A program made the position numbers and the translations under genes. This document shows, piece after piece, positions 6,710 through 16,143 of a DNA stretch of 42,125 nt. Position 1 is the first letter of the stretch, and the number at the start of each line of letters is the position of its first letter. The notes below the pieces were generated by a model that was given only the letters and a program-made list of their open reading frames with translations, was not told where the DNA came from and searched no databases. The stretch comes from Acinetobacter lwoffii (GTDB taxonomy: Bacteria > Pseudomonadota > Gammaproteobacteria > Pseudomonadales > Moraxellaceae): the NCBI GenBank assembly GCA_013530545.1, contig SPVA01000100.1, positions 1-42,125 on the forward strand, read 5' to 3'.

Positions 6710-9553
6710 ATGACAATGGATACGAGTGTGCTGCCGATTATTATATTGTTACCGTTAGTATTAGGCACAACCCTTGTCTCGTGGCTGAAGCAATTTTCGC
6801 GCGGGGTAACGGCTTTAGGGGCAATTGGTGTCAGCCTCAGCAGTTTCTTATTATTATTGAGTCAGGCGCCTGCCATATTTGACGGCGCAGTGATGACCCA
6901 GACCTGGTCCTGGCTGCCCCAGCTCGGCATCGATTTCAGTTTTCGCCTGGATTCTCTGGGACTGCTGTTTGCCTTGCTGATCAGCGGAATTGGTACCCTG
7001 ATTTATATTTATGCCTATTATTACCTTAATCCAAAAAATTCACTGAGCAAACTGTATCTCCTGCTGATGCTGTTTATGGCGGCGATGCTCGGAATTTCAT
7101 TGTCGAATAACCTGATTATCTTATTGGTTTTCTGGGAACTAACCAGTATTTCCTCCTTCTTGCTGGTAGGTTACTGGAGCAATTACGAAGCGGCACAACG
7201 TGGCTCACGTATGGCCCTGACCATTACCGGAATGGGTGGTCTGGCGATGCTGGGCGGTTTTGTCCTGCTCGGTCAAATTACCGGCACCTATCAGCTTGAT
7301 CAAATCCTGATGATGACTGAACAGATTCAGTCCCATCATTTATTTGTTCCAACCTTGTTGCTGATTTTACTCGGCGCCTTTACCAAAAGTGCGCAGTTCC
7401 CGTTTCACTTCTGGTTGCCCAATGCCATGGCTGCACCGACACCGGTCTCTGCCTATTTGCACTCGGCCACCATGGTCAAAGCCGGTTTATTCCTGGTAGC
7501 ACGTTTGCTCCCGATCTTTGCCGGTGCTGCACTGTTTCATAATATTGTGACCTTTGTTGGTCTGTTTACCCTGTGCATGGCCGCCTTCTTTGCCATTTTT
7601 AAGGAAGACCTGAAAGGCTTGCTCGCCTATTCCACCATCAGCCATTTAGGTCTGATCATGTGTCTGCTCGGGATTGGTTCACCATTGGCTGTTGCAGCAG
7701 CGATTTTCCATATTATTAACCATGCCACCTTTAAAGCGGCACTGTTTATGATTGCCGGCATCATCGATCATGAATCCGGGACTCGTGACTTACGTAAACT
7801 GTCTGGCCTATGGCAATTACTGCCATTTACCGCCACGCTGACCATGATCACGGCAGCATCCATGGCGGGTGTACCGTTGACCAATGGTTTCCTGTCTAAG
7901 GAAATGTTCTTTACCGAACTGGTCGCCAGTTTAAGTGGTCCACTTATGGTCGGCTCTGCTATTGTCGCGACACTGGCCGGGATTTTTGCGGTGGCTTATT
8001 CCATTCGACTGGTGCATGGAGTCTTTTTCGATGGTCCGCTAGGCAAGCAGGTCCCGAATAAAGATGCACATGAACCTGCCTTTGGTATGCGCGCACCGGC
8101 CACTTTGTTAGCAATTTTATGTATTTTAGTCGGTCTATTACCGGCTCTTCTGGTGGAAAAAATTGTCAACAGCACTACTCAAGCCACCACCCAGAATTTT
8201 GCCTTTGAAGGCACTCATCTGGCGCTTTGGCATGGTTTCAACCTGCCCCTTCTGATGAGTGTGATTTCTCTGCTCGGCGGAATAATCTTTTACTTTTCTC
8301 TCGCCAAAGGTGGCGCCTTACGTGAAATCGACCTGGATCCAAAACTGGGCCGCTTACAGGGCCGAGTGCTGTTCGACCTGTTTTTGAAAAATTTGCTGCT
8401 GAATTCACGCCGTTTCCGCCGTGCCACTGAAAATGGCAAATTGCAAAGCTATTTATTGTGGATTGTAATTTTTACCGTCGGGCTGGTGGGGTTCCCATTA
8501 CTCAGCAATGCAGTGGGTACGGGTACACGCGAGCTGACCCATGCCCCTGCCCTGGCGATTATCTTGTGGTTACTGCTGTTCTCTGCCTGCTGGATGCTGC
8601 TGTGGTTCCATCATGAGCGGATTAAAGCGGTACTGATTAGCGGTGCAGTCGGCCTGGTCGTCACCATGGTCTTTATCGGCTTCTCGGCGCCCGATCTGGC
8701 ATTGACCCAGATTACGGTCGATGTGGTCACCACGGTTCTACTACTGATGAGTTTATCTTTACTGCCTCAGTTAACACCGTATGAATCGAGTCCGACCCGT
8801 CGCTGGCGTGATGCCATTATTGCCTTGGGCGGCGGTCTCGGGATTGCGGCAATTGCCTGGCTGATCATGACCCGTGATCACAATTCCATTTCATGGTTCT
8901 TCCTGCAACAGTCGATTCCACTGGGCGGCGGAACCAATGTCGTGAATGTAATTCTGGTCGATTTCCGTGGTTTCGATACCTTCGGCGAAATTACTGTACT
9001 CGGCATTGCAGCGATTGGTGTACTCAGCCTGATGGATGGCATGCGTGCGCATGGCACCACCATGACCCAGGGCCTGACCTATCGTTTTAACCCATCCCCG
9101 CTGATGTTGCGTATTACCGCATCCTGGATTTTGCCGGTCGCGCTGGTAGTCAGCCTGTATATCTTTATGCGTGGCCATAACCTGCCGGGCGGTGGTTTTA
9201 TTGCCGGACTAGTGACTTCACTGGCACTTATTATTCAATATATCGCAGTGGGACAGGACAAAACCGAACAGTTGCTTGGCGCCAAATCCGGTCGCCTGTA
9301 TGAAATCTGGATCGGGATCGGCTTAACGATTGCAGGATTGACTGGAATCGCAGCCTGGTTCTGGTCACGTCCATTCCTGACCAGTGCACATATTTATGTC
9401 TCTCCGCCAATGATTGGAGAAATGCATTTGGCTTCGGCTGCGCTGTTTGATGTTGGCGTCTATGTCACTGTTGTGGGTGCAACGATGCTGATGATTTCAG
9501 TCTTGGGCGATTCACGTCACTCAAGCATGACTGGCCCTGTACCAAGAGGATAA
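6710..9553 (+). CDS. mnhA: Na+(K+)/H+ antiporter subunit A fused to subunit B
   Basis: Largest subunit of a Mrp/Mnh/Pha-type multisubunit cation/proton antiporter in the inner membrane; related to NuoL of complex I. 947 residues, nearly all membrane segments. Residues 1 to about 480 are the NuoL-like core, with FWELTSISSFLL (key Glu of TM5), FTKSAQFPFHFWLP (key Lys) and HSATMVKAG. The middle holds the MrpA C-terminal part (IGFSAPDLALTQITVDVV; VDFRGFDTFGEITVLG). From about residue 800 a MnhB domain follows (FMRGHNLPGGGFIAGL), so A and B are one polypeptide, as in group 2 (PhaAB) systems. Start at ATG 6710 or ATG 6716; there is no good Shine-Dalgarno, which fits translational control by the leader. 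First gene of mnhA-C-D-E-F-G. Confidence 0.93.
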   Translation: MTMDTSVLPIIILLPLVLGTTLVSWLKQFSRGVTALGAIGVSLSSFLLLLSQAPAIFDGAVMTQTWSWLPQLGIDFSFRLDSLGLLFALLISGIGTLIYIYAYYYLNPKNSLSKLYLLLMLFMAAMLGISLSNNLIILLVFWELTSISSFLLVGYWSNYEAAQRGSRMALTITGMGGLAMLGGFVLLGQITGTYQLDQILMMTEQIQSHHLFVPTLLLILLGAFTKSAQFPFHFWLPNAMAAPTPVSAYLHSATMVKAGLFLVARLLPIFAGAALFHNIVTFVGLFTLCMAAFFAIFKEDLKGLLAYSTISHLGLIMCLLGIGSPLAVAAAIFHIINHATFKAALFMIAGIIDHESGTRDLRKLSGLWQLLPFTATLTMITAASMAGVPLTNGFLSKEMFFTELVASLSGPLMVGSAIVATLAGIFAVAYSIRLVHGVFFDGPLGKQVPNKDAHEPAFGMRAPATLLAILCILVGLLPALLVEKIVNSTTQATTQNFAFEGTHLALWHGFNLPLLMSVISLLGGIIFYFSLAKGGALREIDLDPKLGRLQGRVLFDLFLKNLLLNSRRFRRATENGKLQSYLLWIVIFTVGLVGFPLLSNAVGTGTRELTHAPALAIILWLLLFSACWMLLWFHHERIKAVLISGAVGLVVTMVFIGFSAPDLALTQITVDVVTTVLLLMSLSLLPQLTPYESSPTRRWRDAIIALGGGLGIAAIAWLIMTRDHNSISWFFLQQSIPLGGGTNVVNVILVDFRGFDTFGEITVLGIAAIGVLSLMDGMRAHGTTMTQGLTYRFNPSPLMLRITASWILPVALVVSLYIFMRGHNLPGGGFIAGLVTSLALIIQYIAVGQDKTEQLLGAKSGRLYEIWIGIGLTIAGLTGIAAWFWSRPFLTSAHIYVSPPMIGEMHLASAALFDVGVYVTVVGATMLMISVLGDSRHSSMTGPVPRG

Positions 9554-9557
9554 TAGA

Positions 9558-9923
9558 ATGATCAGTTTAGAATTTTTATTAGCCTCTGCGATTGGCCTGC
9601 TGACGGCCACAGGCATTTATCTGATCCTACGTGCCCGTACCTTCCCGGTAGTGTTGGGTCTCGCCATGATTGGTTATGCAGTCAACCTGTTTTTATTTGC
9701 CATGGGCCGAATTCAGATGAATTCGCCTGCAGTATTGACTGAAGCCTCGAAAGTGACCGATCCCCTTCCTCAGGCACTGGTGCTGACAGCCATCGTGATT
9801 GGCTTTGCCACCACTGCCTTTATTGTCCAACTGGCATTGCGTAGCCGCTACGAATCAGGAACAGACCACGTTGACTCCAAAGAAGAAATACCAAATCTTG
9901 ACCCGCGCGAGGATGAGCCTTAA
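9558..9923 (+). CDS. mnhC: Na+(K+)/H+ antiporter subunit C
   Basis: 121-residue membrane protein, homologous to NuoK. Three membrane segments: LASAIGLLTATGIYLIL, VVLGLAMIGYAVNLFLF and ALVLTAIVIGFATTAFIV. The conserved DPLPQALVLTAIVIG motif is typical of MrpC. It starts 4 bases after mnhA and its stop overlaps the mnhD start by one base (TAATG), a sign of coupled translation. The last 25 residues are hydrophilic and acidic. Confidence 0.93.
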   Translation: MISLEFLLASAIGLLTATGIYLILRARTFPVVLGLAMIGYAVNLFLFAMGRIQMNSPAVLTEASKVTDPLPQALVLTAIVIGFATTAFIVQLALRSRYESGTDHVDSKEEIPNLDPREDEP

Positions 9924-11731
9924 TGACTGATCTTCTCAATTTCTGGAATCAACATACCCCTATTTTCAGTATTCTTTTACCGGCCTTTACCGCTTTTGTC
10001 CTGGTTCTTTTAGGCAACCCGGGTTCAGGCTCTCTGGCGACGGACTGGCGTCAGCCCTGGCGTCGGGGTATCAGCTATGTCTCAAGTATCTTGGGCCTGA
10101 TCATTGCTGTCAGCTATTTAGTAGACAGTAGTCAGGGTCAGATCAATGTTTATACGCTGGGCGAATGGGTCGCACCTTTTGGTATTGTACTGGTTCTCGA
10201 TCAGCTCTCTGCGATGATGCTGGTTTTGACCTATGCCCTTGCAGTGCCGGTGCTCTGGTATGCCAGTAAAGAATGGGATATGCGTGGGCGTTATTTCCAT
10301 GCCATGGTGCATTTCCTGCTCATGGGTTTGACCGGTGCCTTCCTGACCGGTGACCTGTTTAACCTGTTCGTGTTTTTTGAAATATTGTTGATGGCATCCT
10401 ATGTACTACTGCTACATGGACAAGGCAAGGCCCGTTTCCAGCTGGGAATCCATTACGTCACCATCAACCTGTTTGCTTCTGCCCTGTTCCTGATTGGACT
10501 CGGGATGATTTATGGCAGTGTCGGCAGTCTGAATATGGCAGATGTGGCCCGCTTGATGCCTACCCTCGCTGAAGATCAGCACAAGCTGGCGGTTGCTGGT
10601 GGATTAATGCTGTTTGTCGTGTTTGGAATTAAAGCAGCGATGTTACCGCTCGGCTTCTGGTTACCCAAAACCTATGCCGTAGCCACCACACCTGTGGCAG
10701 CACTCTTTACCATTATGACCAAAGTCGGGGTGTATGCAATTTTACGGATTAATGGAACTGTTTTTGATGATGAATACAGCCACCAGATTCTGATGAATTG
10801 CCTGCTGGTGATTGGTCTGATTACGTCGGTTTATGGCGTGATTTGTGCAATCGGCACAGAACGTCTGCGCCGTTTTATCGGCTTTATGGTGCTGTCTTCA
10901 GTCGGAACAATTCTGGTAGCAATCGGTATGAATACGACTGCAGCCTGGGCCGGTGCATTGTATTATATGGTGCACAGTACCCTGATTGGCGCAGCCTTTT
11001 ATATCCTGTCAGGCTGGATTACCTCACAGCGCGGCGAATTTAAGGATCATTTTAAAATCGCGCCACTGATGAAACAGAACAAGCTGGTTTCGATTGTCTA
11101 TTTCATCATTGCCTTGATGATGGCAGGCCTGCCACCGTTTAGTGGTTTCTTCGGTAAAGTCTTTATTTTGCAGGCTTCTGCCAATTCAGACTATCAGATG
11201 ATTATTATCCTGACCATTTTATTGGTAAGCTTCCTCAGTATTCTGGCCTTTACCAGGGTTGGTTTCGTGCTGTTCTGGCGTTCGACCAGACCTGAGGATG
11301 ACCTTAATTCTGAAGATTTTCACAAATATGAAGCTTTACCAAGTAAGGCACCGGCACGTAATGATCGTGTAATCTATCTATTGCTTGCTGGCCTGACTGC
11401 CTATGTGGTGTTTGCCGGACCGATCTATCAATATAATTATCAGACTGCGGAACAGATTAAAAATAATCCGGTTTATGAAGCTGCCTTGTTAAAACGCGAT
11501 GCAGAAGGCCAGTTTATTAGTGTGCAACCTTTTGATCCAAGCTATTTACCTGAAACCAAGTACGGTGGTGAGACAGTCGATCCGAATGCACATCTGGTTC
11601 CTTATACGATTTCGGAAGCCACTCTGGAAGGTGAAAATATTTCTGAATTCAAGCAACGCCAGATTGATCAGCAGTATGTTGAACAAAACAGATATGATGA
11701 TAATCAACTTAAACCGGTGGAGGGACCTTAA
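9923..11731 (+). CDS. mnhD: Na+(K+)/H+ antiporter subunit D
   Basis: 602-residue NuoN/NuoM-related proton-translocating subunit. Landmarks: LFNLFVFFEILLMASYVLL with the TM5 Glu near residue 153, FGIKAAMLPLGFWLPKTYA with the conserved Lys near 235, and ALFTIMTKVGVYAILR. About 14 membrane helices are followed by a hydrophilic C-terminal tail of about 100 residues (from PEDDLNSEDF), longer than in many MrpD proteins (about 500 residues), with one more hydrophobic helix inside (VIYLLLAGLTAYVVFAG). Overlaps mnhC and mnhE by one base on each side. Confidence 0.92.
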   Translation: MTDLLNFWNQHTPIFSILLPAFTAFVLVLLGNPGSGSLATDWRQPWRRGISYVSSILGLIIAVSYLVDSSQGQINVYTLGEWVAPFGIVLVLDQLSAMMLVLTYALAVPVLWYASKEWDMRGRYFHAMVHFLLMGLTGAFLTGDLFNLFVFFEILLMASYVLLLHGQGKARFQLGIHYVTINLFASALFLIGLGMIYGSVGSLNMADVARLMPTLAEDQHKLAVAGGLMLFVVFGIKAAMLPLGFWLPKTYAVATTPVAALFTIMTKVGVYAILRINGTVFDDEYSHQILMNCLLVIGLITSVYGVICAIGTERLRRFIGFMVLSSVGTILVAIGMNTTAAWAGALYYMVHSTLIGAAFYILSGWITSQRGEFKDHFKIAPLMKQNKLVSIVYFIIALMMAGLPPFSGFFGKVFILQASANSDYQMIIILTILLVSFLSILAFTRVGFVLFWRSTRPEDDLNSEDFHKYEALPSKAPARNDRVIYLLLAGLTAYVVFAGPIYQYNYQTAEQIKNNPVYEAALLKRDAEGQFISVQPFDPSYLPETKYGGETVDPNAHLVPYTISEATLEGENISEFKQRQIDQQYVEQNRYDDNQLKPVEGP

Positions 11732-12249
11732 TGGCTGTATCATTCCTGCAACGTTGGTTCCCGCATCCGCTAGTTTCTGTGATCGTTGGGCTAAGCTGGA
11801 TTCTACTGGCACATAATCTGGAAGCTGGAACATTGCTTTTCGCGCTGGTTCTGGCGATTGTCATTCCGAAAATGGTTGCACCTTTTATTGACTATACCCC
11901 GAATATCCAGTGGGCTCCTGCCGTGCGCCTTTTCTTTGTCGTGGTTTGGGATATTGTAGTAGCCAATATTAAAGTCGCAAAACTGGTACTTGGTCCAACC
12001 AAGAACCTGCATCCAAAATGGTTTCGCGTGCCTTTGGAAACCGAGCATGAGGAAGTCAATGCCTTGCTGGCAATGATCATTACCACAACGCCCGGTACAG
12101 TATCTGCAGGCATTGATCAGGATCGTGGTGATATTCTGGTTCATGCCTTAAGCACAGAGGATGAAGCAGCAGAAATCGAAACAATCAAACAGCGCTACGA
12201 ACAGCCTCTGATTGAAATTTTCAGCGCACAGACAGGAGAAAAAGCATGA
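11731..12249 (+). CDS. mnhE: Na+(K+)/H+ antiporter subunit E
   Basis: 172-residue MrpE. Two or three N-terminal membrane segments, then a cytoplasmic domain with the family hallmarks VVWDIVVANIKVAKLV, LLAMIITTTPGTVSA and the DILVHALS strand. TAATG overlap with mnhD and ATGA overlap with mnhF show tight coupling. Confidence 0.93.
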   Translation: MAVSFLQRWFPHPLVSVIVGLSWILLAHNLEAGTLLFALVLAIVIPKMVAPFIDYTPNIQWAPAVRLFFVVVWDIVVANIKVAKLVLGPTKNLHPKWFRVPLETEHEEVNALLAMIITTTPGTVSAGIDQDRGDILVHALSTEDEAAEIETIKQRYEQPLIEIFSAQTGEKA

Positions 12250-12521
12250 CTATTCTGCCTTATGCATTAATGATTTGCCTAGGTGCTATCACTGTCTCGA
12301 TGTTACTCTGCCTGATCCGACTCATCACTGGCCCTTCTATCGTGGATCGTCTGTTGGCACTCGACACCCTGTTCCTGAATGCCACCTGTCTGATTGTCAT
12401 TTTAGGGATTTACTGGAGTAGCAGCTTCCTGTTTGAAGGGGCCTTACTGGTTGCGATGCTTGGCTTTGTTTCGACTACAGCCTTGGCACGTTATTTCACC
12501 ACTGGCCATGTGATCGACTAG
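12246..12521 (+). CDS. mnhF: Na+(K+)/H+ antiporter subunit F
   Basis: 91-residue MrpF with three membrane helices. The GPSIVDRLLALDTL motif, with the conserved acidic residues, is characteristic; E in FLFEGALLVAMLGFVSTTALARY is also typical. The start overlaps the mnhE stop by four bases (ATGA). Confidence 0.92.
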   Translation: MTILPYALMICLGAITVSMLLCLIRLITGPSIVDRLLALDTLFLNATCLIVILGIYWSSSFLFEGALLVAMLGFVSTTALARYFTTGHVID

Positions 12522-12531
12522 GAGTTTTTAA

Positions 12532-12933
12532 ATGTCCTTAATTTTAGAAATACTGGTGTCGATTTTTTTATTGATTGGTGCTTTCTTTATGTTGGTCGGC
12601 GGGATCGGTATGGTCCGTCTGCCTGATCTGTTTATGCGTCTGCACGCCCCGACCAAATCCAGTACTTTGGGCCTGGGCAGCTTTTTGATGGCCTCAATTC
12701 TGTTCTCGGCCATATATGGCCGTTTCGGTTTTGCTGAAGTGCTCATCACCCTGTTCGCCTTCATTACCGCACCGGTATCTGCCAATCTGATGGCACAGGC
12801 TGCATTACATTTGCGTTTACGCTCTTTGAGTGGCGAGGTTCCGGAAACGCTGGAACGCCCTCTGCCTTGGCAGCGCTCACGCCGTCGTACCTTTTATGAA
12901 AAGAAAATCAATCGTAATGATGATTTCGATTAA
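12532..12933 (+). CDS. mnhG: Na+(K+)/H+ antiporter subunit G
   Basis: 133-residue MrpG, last gene of the operon. Family motif GMVRLPDLFMRLHAPTKSSTLG near residues 30-50 and three membrane segments, with a basic hydrophilic tail (RSRRRTFYEKK). Starts 10 bases after mnhF with GGAG seven bases before ATG. A bidirectional terminator follows. Confidence 0.92.
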   Translation: MSLILEILVSIFLLIGAFFMLVGGIGMVRLPDLFMRLHAPTKSSTLGLGSFLMASILFSAIYGRFGFAEVLITLFAFITAPVSANLMAQAALHLRLRSLSGEVPETLERPLPWQRSRRRTFYEKKINRNDDFD

Positions 12934-12981
12934 TTGAGCAAGCAATTCAAGTTCTTTTAAATCTAAAAAAATCTAGAGATA

Positions 12982-13009
12982 AAAAAAGCCACCCGAAGGT
13001 AGCTTTTTT
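12982..13009. terminator. Bidirectional terminator between mnhG and rbfA
   Basis: AAAAAAGC-C-ACC pairs with GGT-A-GCTTTTTT around a CGAA tetraloop-like turn; A and T tracts flank both sides, so it serves both converging operons. One C/A mismatch interrupts the stem. Confidence 0.85.
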
Positions 13010-13020
13010 AGTCCTAAGAC

Positions 13021-13425
13021 TTATTCATCATCTTTTTTTGCTTCAGCTTCAGGTAAGTCCTTCACTGCTTCAGCGATCAGACCAAACATATAGTTACCAT
13101 ATGCATTGGTCTTATCATAATGGAAACGTAGACGAGGCGTAATACGGGTTTTGATACGACGACTCAGCTCATGGCGCAAGAAACCAGATGCTTTGTTCAA
13201 CACATCCAAAGTTTCTTTATTGGCTTCTTGGCTTTGCTCATCGCCAAGTTCACGTCCCATCACAGTGACATAAACTTCCGCATATCCCAGGTCTGGGCTC
13301 ACCTTCACCGCAGAGATGGTCACGAGACCACCTAAGCGTGGATCTTTCAGCTCCTGACGGATCAGTTCTGACAACTCGCGTTGTACTGTATCCGCCATAC
13401 GCTTCAGACGTTGACTACCCGCCAT
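13021..13425 (-). CDS. rbfA: 30S ribosome-binding factor A
   Basis: 134 residues, KH-like fold; helps late 30S maturation and cold adaptation by binding near helix 1 of 16S rRNA. Recognised by KRMADTVQRELSELIRQELKDPRLG, VTISAVKVSPDLGYAEVYVTV and RRIKTRITPRLRFHYD. The start codon overlaps the infB stop by one base. Last gene before a terminator; the usual next genes of the operon in E. coli (truB, rpsO) are not here. Confidence 0.95.
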   Translation of the reverse strand: MAGSQRLKRMADTVQRELSELIRQELKDPRLGGLVTISAVKVSPDLGYAEVYVTVMGRELGDEQSQEANKETLDVLNKASGFLRHELSRRIKTRITPRLRFHYDKTNAYGNYMFGLIAEAVKDLPEAEAKKDDE

Positions 13426-16133
13426 TAAAGACTCCGTTTAATCAGTTGAACATCGTACACTTCGATCTTATCAAGTGCTTTGATGTCTTTATAGCCTTTC
13501 ACCGCAAGACCACATTCCATACCGGCACGAACTTCTTCAACCACTTCTTTGTAGCGACGAAGAGATTCAAGCTCGCCCTGGAACACAACCACATCATCAC
13601 GTAATACGCGAATCGGTTTGTTACGATGCAATACGCCTTCAAGTACCATACAGCCCGCAGCCGCACCAAACTTACTTGAGTGGAATACTTCACGTACTTG
13701 TGCAACACCCAGAATCGTTTCACGATGTTCTGGTGCAAGCTTACCGCTCATTGCTGCTTTCACATCATCAATCAATTGATAGATGATTGAGTAGTAACGA
13801 ATGTCGATACTGTCTGCATCTGCTTTTTGACGCGCAGCGTTGTCCGCACGTACGTTAAAGCCGAGTAGAACTGCTTCTGAAGATTCAGCCAGTGTCACGT
13901 CAGACTCAGTGATCGCACCTACACCAGAACCGATGATACGTACTTTAACTTCATCAGTCGCAAGCTCAGCAAGTGCTACATGCAAGGCTTCCAAGGTACC
14001 GCGTACGTCAGTTTTCAACACAACATTTACGATAGGCACATCTTTCTTGCCCATAGACGCCATGATGTTTTCAAGACGCATTGCAGATTGACGCTCAAGA
14101 CGTTTTTGACGTTCACGATCCATACGCGCATCGGCAACTTCACGTGCTTTCTTCTCATCGCTGACCACAAGAACTTCGTCACCTGCCATTGGCGCTTCTG
14201 GAAGACCCAGAATTTCCACTGGAATCGAAGGACCTGCAGATTTGATACGCTGACCATTTTCATCCGTCATCGCACGAACGCGACCATAAGATGAACCGGC
14301 AAGAACAAGATCACCTACTTTCAATGTACCGTTTTGAACCAGAATAGATGTTACTGCACCACGGCTGTTATCTACGCGTGCTTCAATTACGACACCTTGT
14401 GCAGCACCTTCTTCAGATGCCTTAAGCTCTAGAAGTTCAGCTTGAATCGAAATAATATCAAGAAGTTCATCAATGCCTTGACCAGTATGTGCAGAAACCA
14501 TTGCCACTGGAACGTCACCACCCCATTGTTCTGGCACGATTTCTTTCACAGTCAATTCATTCAATACGCGATCTGGATCAGCAGATTCTTTATCCATCTT
14601 GTTGATTGCAACAATGATTGGTGTACCTGCAGCACGTGCATGGTCAATTGCTTCTGCAGTTTGTGGCATTACACCATCATCTGCTGCAACAACCAGAACC
14701 ACGATATCTGTTGCTTTCGCACCACGTGAACGCATTGCAGTAAATGCTGCGTGTCCCGGAGTATCAAGGAATGTAATCATACCTTTATCAGTAGTTACAT
14801 GGTAAGCACCGATATGCTGTGTGATACCGCCCGCTTCGCCAGCAGCCACTTTTGCACGACGAATACGGTCAAGCAGCGATGTTTTACCATGGTCAACGTG
14901 ACCCATAATGGTAACAACAGGCGCACGCGTAGATTGCGCACCACGTGCTTCTTCAGCTGCTTCAAGCAAGTTATCTTCAGCTTGTGTATCAGAAACCAGT
15001 ACCGGATTATGGCCCATTTCTTCCACAACAAGTGCAGCAATTTCTTGATCAATCGCCTGGTTCTGAGTAACCAATTCACCCATTTTCATGAGTGATTTAA
15101 TCACTTCACGAACCTTAACTGCCATTTTCGCAGCTAAGTCAGCAACGACAATCGTTTCACCGATTTCAACATCGTAAACCTGTTTTTTCACAGGTTTTTC
15201 GAAGCCGTGCTTGTTGCCTTGACTGGTTTTTAAACCGCGCTTAGGCTGTTTGCTGAAGCTTTGCTCTTCCTGACCACGACGACCACCTTTTTTCGGTGCA
15301 CGCGCGCTCGGCGTATTCGTACCACGTTTGATTTCGCGGTCTTCTTTCGCAAATGAGTCTTCATATGCCTGACCAACAAGACCGGCAGCCAGAGGAGAAT
15401 CATCAACAACACGAATCGTTGCAGCAGTATCTTCCGCGGTGTACTTAGACGCCATTTGACGCATTTGTTCAAGCGTACGTTGCTGCGCTTCTTCAGCCGC
15501 TTTACGACGTGCTGCTTCTTCAACAGCTTTTAATTTTGCTGCTTCTGCTTCACGTGCCTTTTTCTGTTCAGCGGTTTCAGTTGGTTTAACAACTTGCTTC
15601 ACAATCGGCTTGTTGGTTGATTTGCGTTTTACCACAACTGCAGCTTTAGAAACTTCTTGCTTGTCGCTGGTTTGCTTTGCAGCAGCACGCATCGCTTCTA
15701 GAGCTTTATTCGCGTTATTTACGCCAGTTTTTGGAGCTTCAGCAGAAGCAGCTTGTGCTGTATTCTGCTCAGGCGCAGCTTTGGCCTGTTGCTCAGCCTT
15801 GGCTTTCGCCAATGCTTCTGCTTTGATCTGCTCTGGATCCGGCTTAACAAATGTATGCTTCTTGCGAACTTCTACATTAATCGTTTTCGCCTTACCTGAA
15901 GTACTGGCTACTTTAGCCGTACTAGTCGTTTTACGTTTCAACGTGATTTGCCCTGCTTGGCTTTCTGAACCCTGTGACTTTTTCACATGGCTCATCAAGC
16001 TATCTTGTTGTTCGGTGGTAATAATATCGTCAGCTTTACGCTGTGGTAAACCTGCCTCACGAACCTGCTCTAGGAGCTTCTCAACTGGACTACCCACATT
16101 GAGGGCTAACTCTTTAATCGACTTGTCCGTCAT
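13425..16133 (-). CDS. infB: Translation initiation factor IF-2
   Basis: 902 residues; GTPase that brings fMet-tRNA to the 30S P site and promotes subunit joining. N-terminal IF2_N domain ([23 protein letters not shown]), then a long Ala/Lys/Glu-rich linker (about residues 60-330), a second IF2_N domain ([14 protein letters not shown]) and the G domain near residue 410: G1 [10 protein letters not shown]3 DTPGHAAF, G4 NKMDK, G5 SAHTG. The C-terminal domains II-IV are complete, ending in a C2 region ([15 protein letters not shown]) that binds the initiator tRNA. Excellent Shine-Dalgarno AGGAGGT before ATG. 10 bases separate it from nusA. Four initiator tRNA genes precede the same operon, a sensible pairing. 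Confidence 0.97.
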   Translation of the reverse strand: MTDKSIKELALNVGSPVEKLLEQVREAGLPQRKADDIITTEQQDSLMSHVKKSQGSESQAGQITLKRKTTSTAKVASTSGKAKTINVEVRKKHTFVKPDPEQIKAEALAKAKAEQQAKAAPEQNTAQAASAEAPKTGVNNANKALEAMRAAAKQTSDKQEVSKAAVVVKRKSTNKPIVKQVVKPTETAEQKKAREAEAAKLKAVEEAARRKAAEEAQQRTLEQMRQMASKYTAEDTAATIRVVDDSPLAAGLVGQAYEDSFAKEDREIKRGTNTPSARAPKKGGRRGQEEQSFSKQPKRGLKTSQGNKHGFEKPVKKQVYDVEIGETIVVADLAAKMAVKVREVIKSLMKMGELVTQNQAIDQEIAALVVEEMGHNPVLVSDTQAEDNLLEAAEEARGAQSTRAPVVTIMGHVDHGKTSLLDRIRRAKVAAGEAGGITQHIGAYHVTTDKGMITFLDTPGHAAFTAMRSRGAKATDIVVLVVAADDGVMPQTAEAIDHARAAGTPIIVAINKMDKESADPDRVLNELTVKEIVPEQWGGDVPVAMVSAHTGQGIDELLDIISIQAELLELKASEEGAAQGVVIEARVDNSRGAVTSILVQNGTLKVGDLVLAGSSYGRVRAMTDENGQRIKSAGPSIPVEILGLPEAPMAGDEVLVVSDEKKAREVADARMDRERQKRLERQSAMRLENIMASMGKKDVPIVNVVLKTDVRGTLEALHVALAELATDEVKVRIIGSGVGAITESDVTLAESSEAVLLGFNVRADNAARQKADADSIDIRYYSIIYQLIDDVKAAMSGKLAPEHRETILGVAQVREVFHSSKFGAAAGCMVLEGVLHRNKPIRVLRDDVVVFQGELESLRRYKEVVEEVRAGMECGLAVKGYKDIKALDKIEVYDVQLIKRSL

Positions 16134-16143
16134 ATACTACCTC

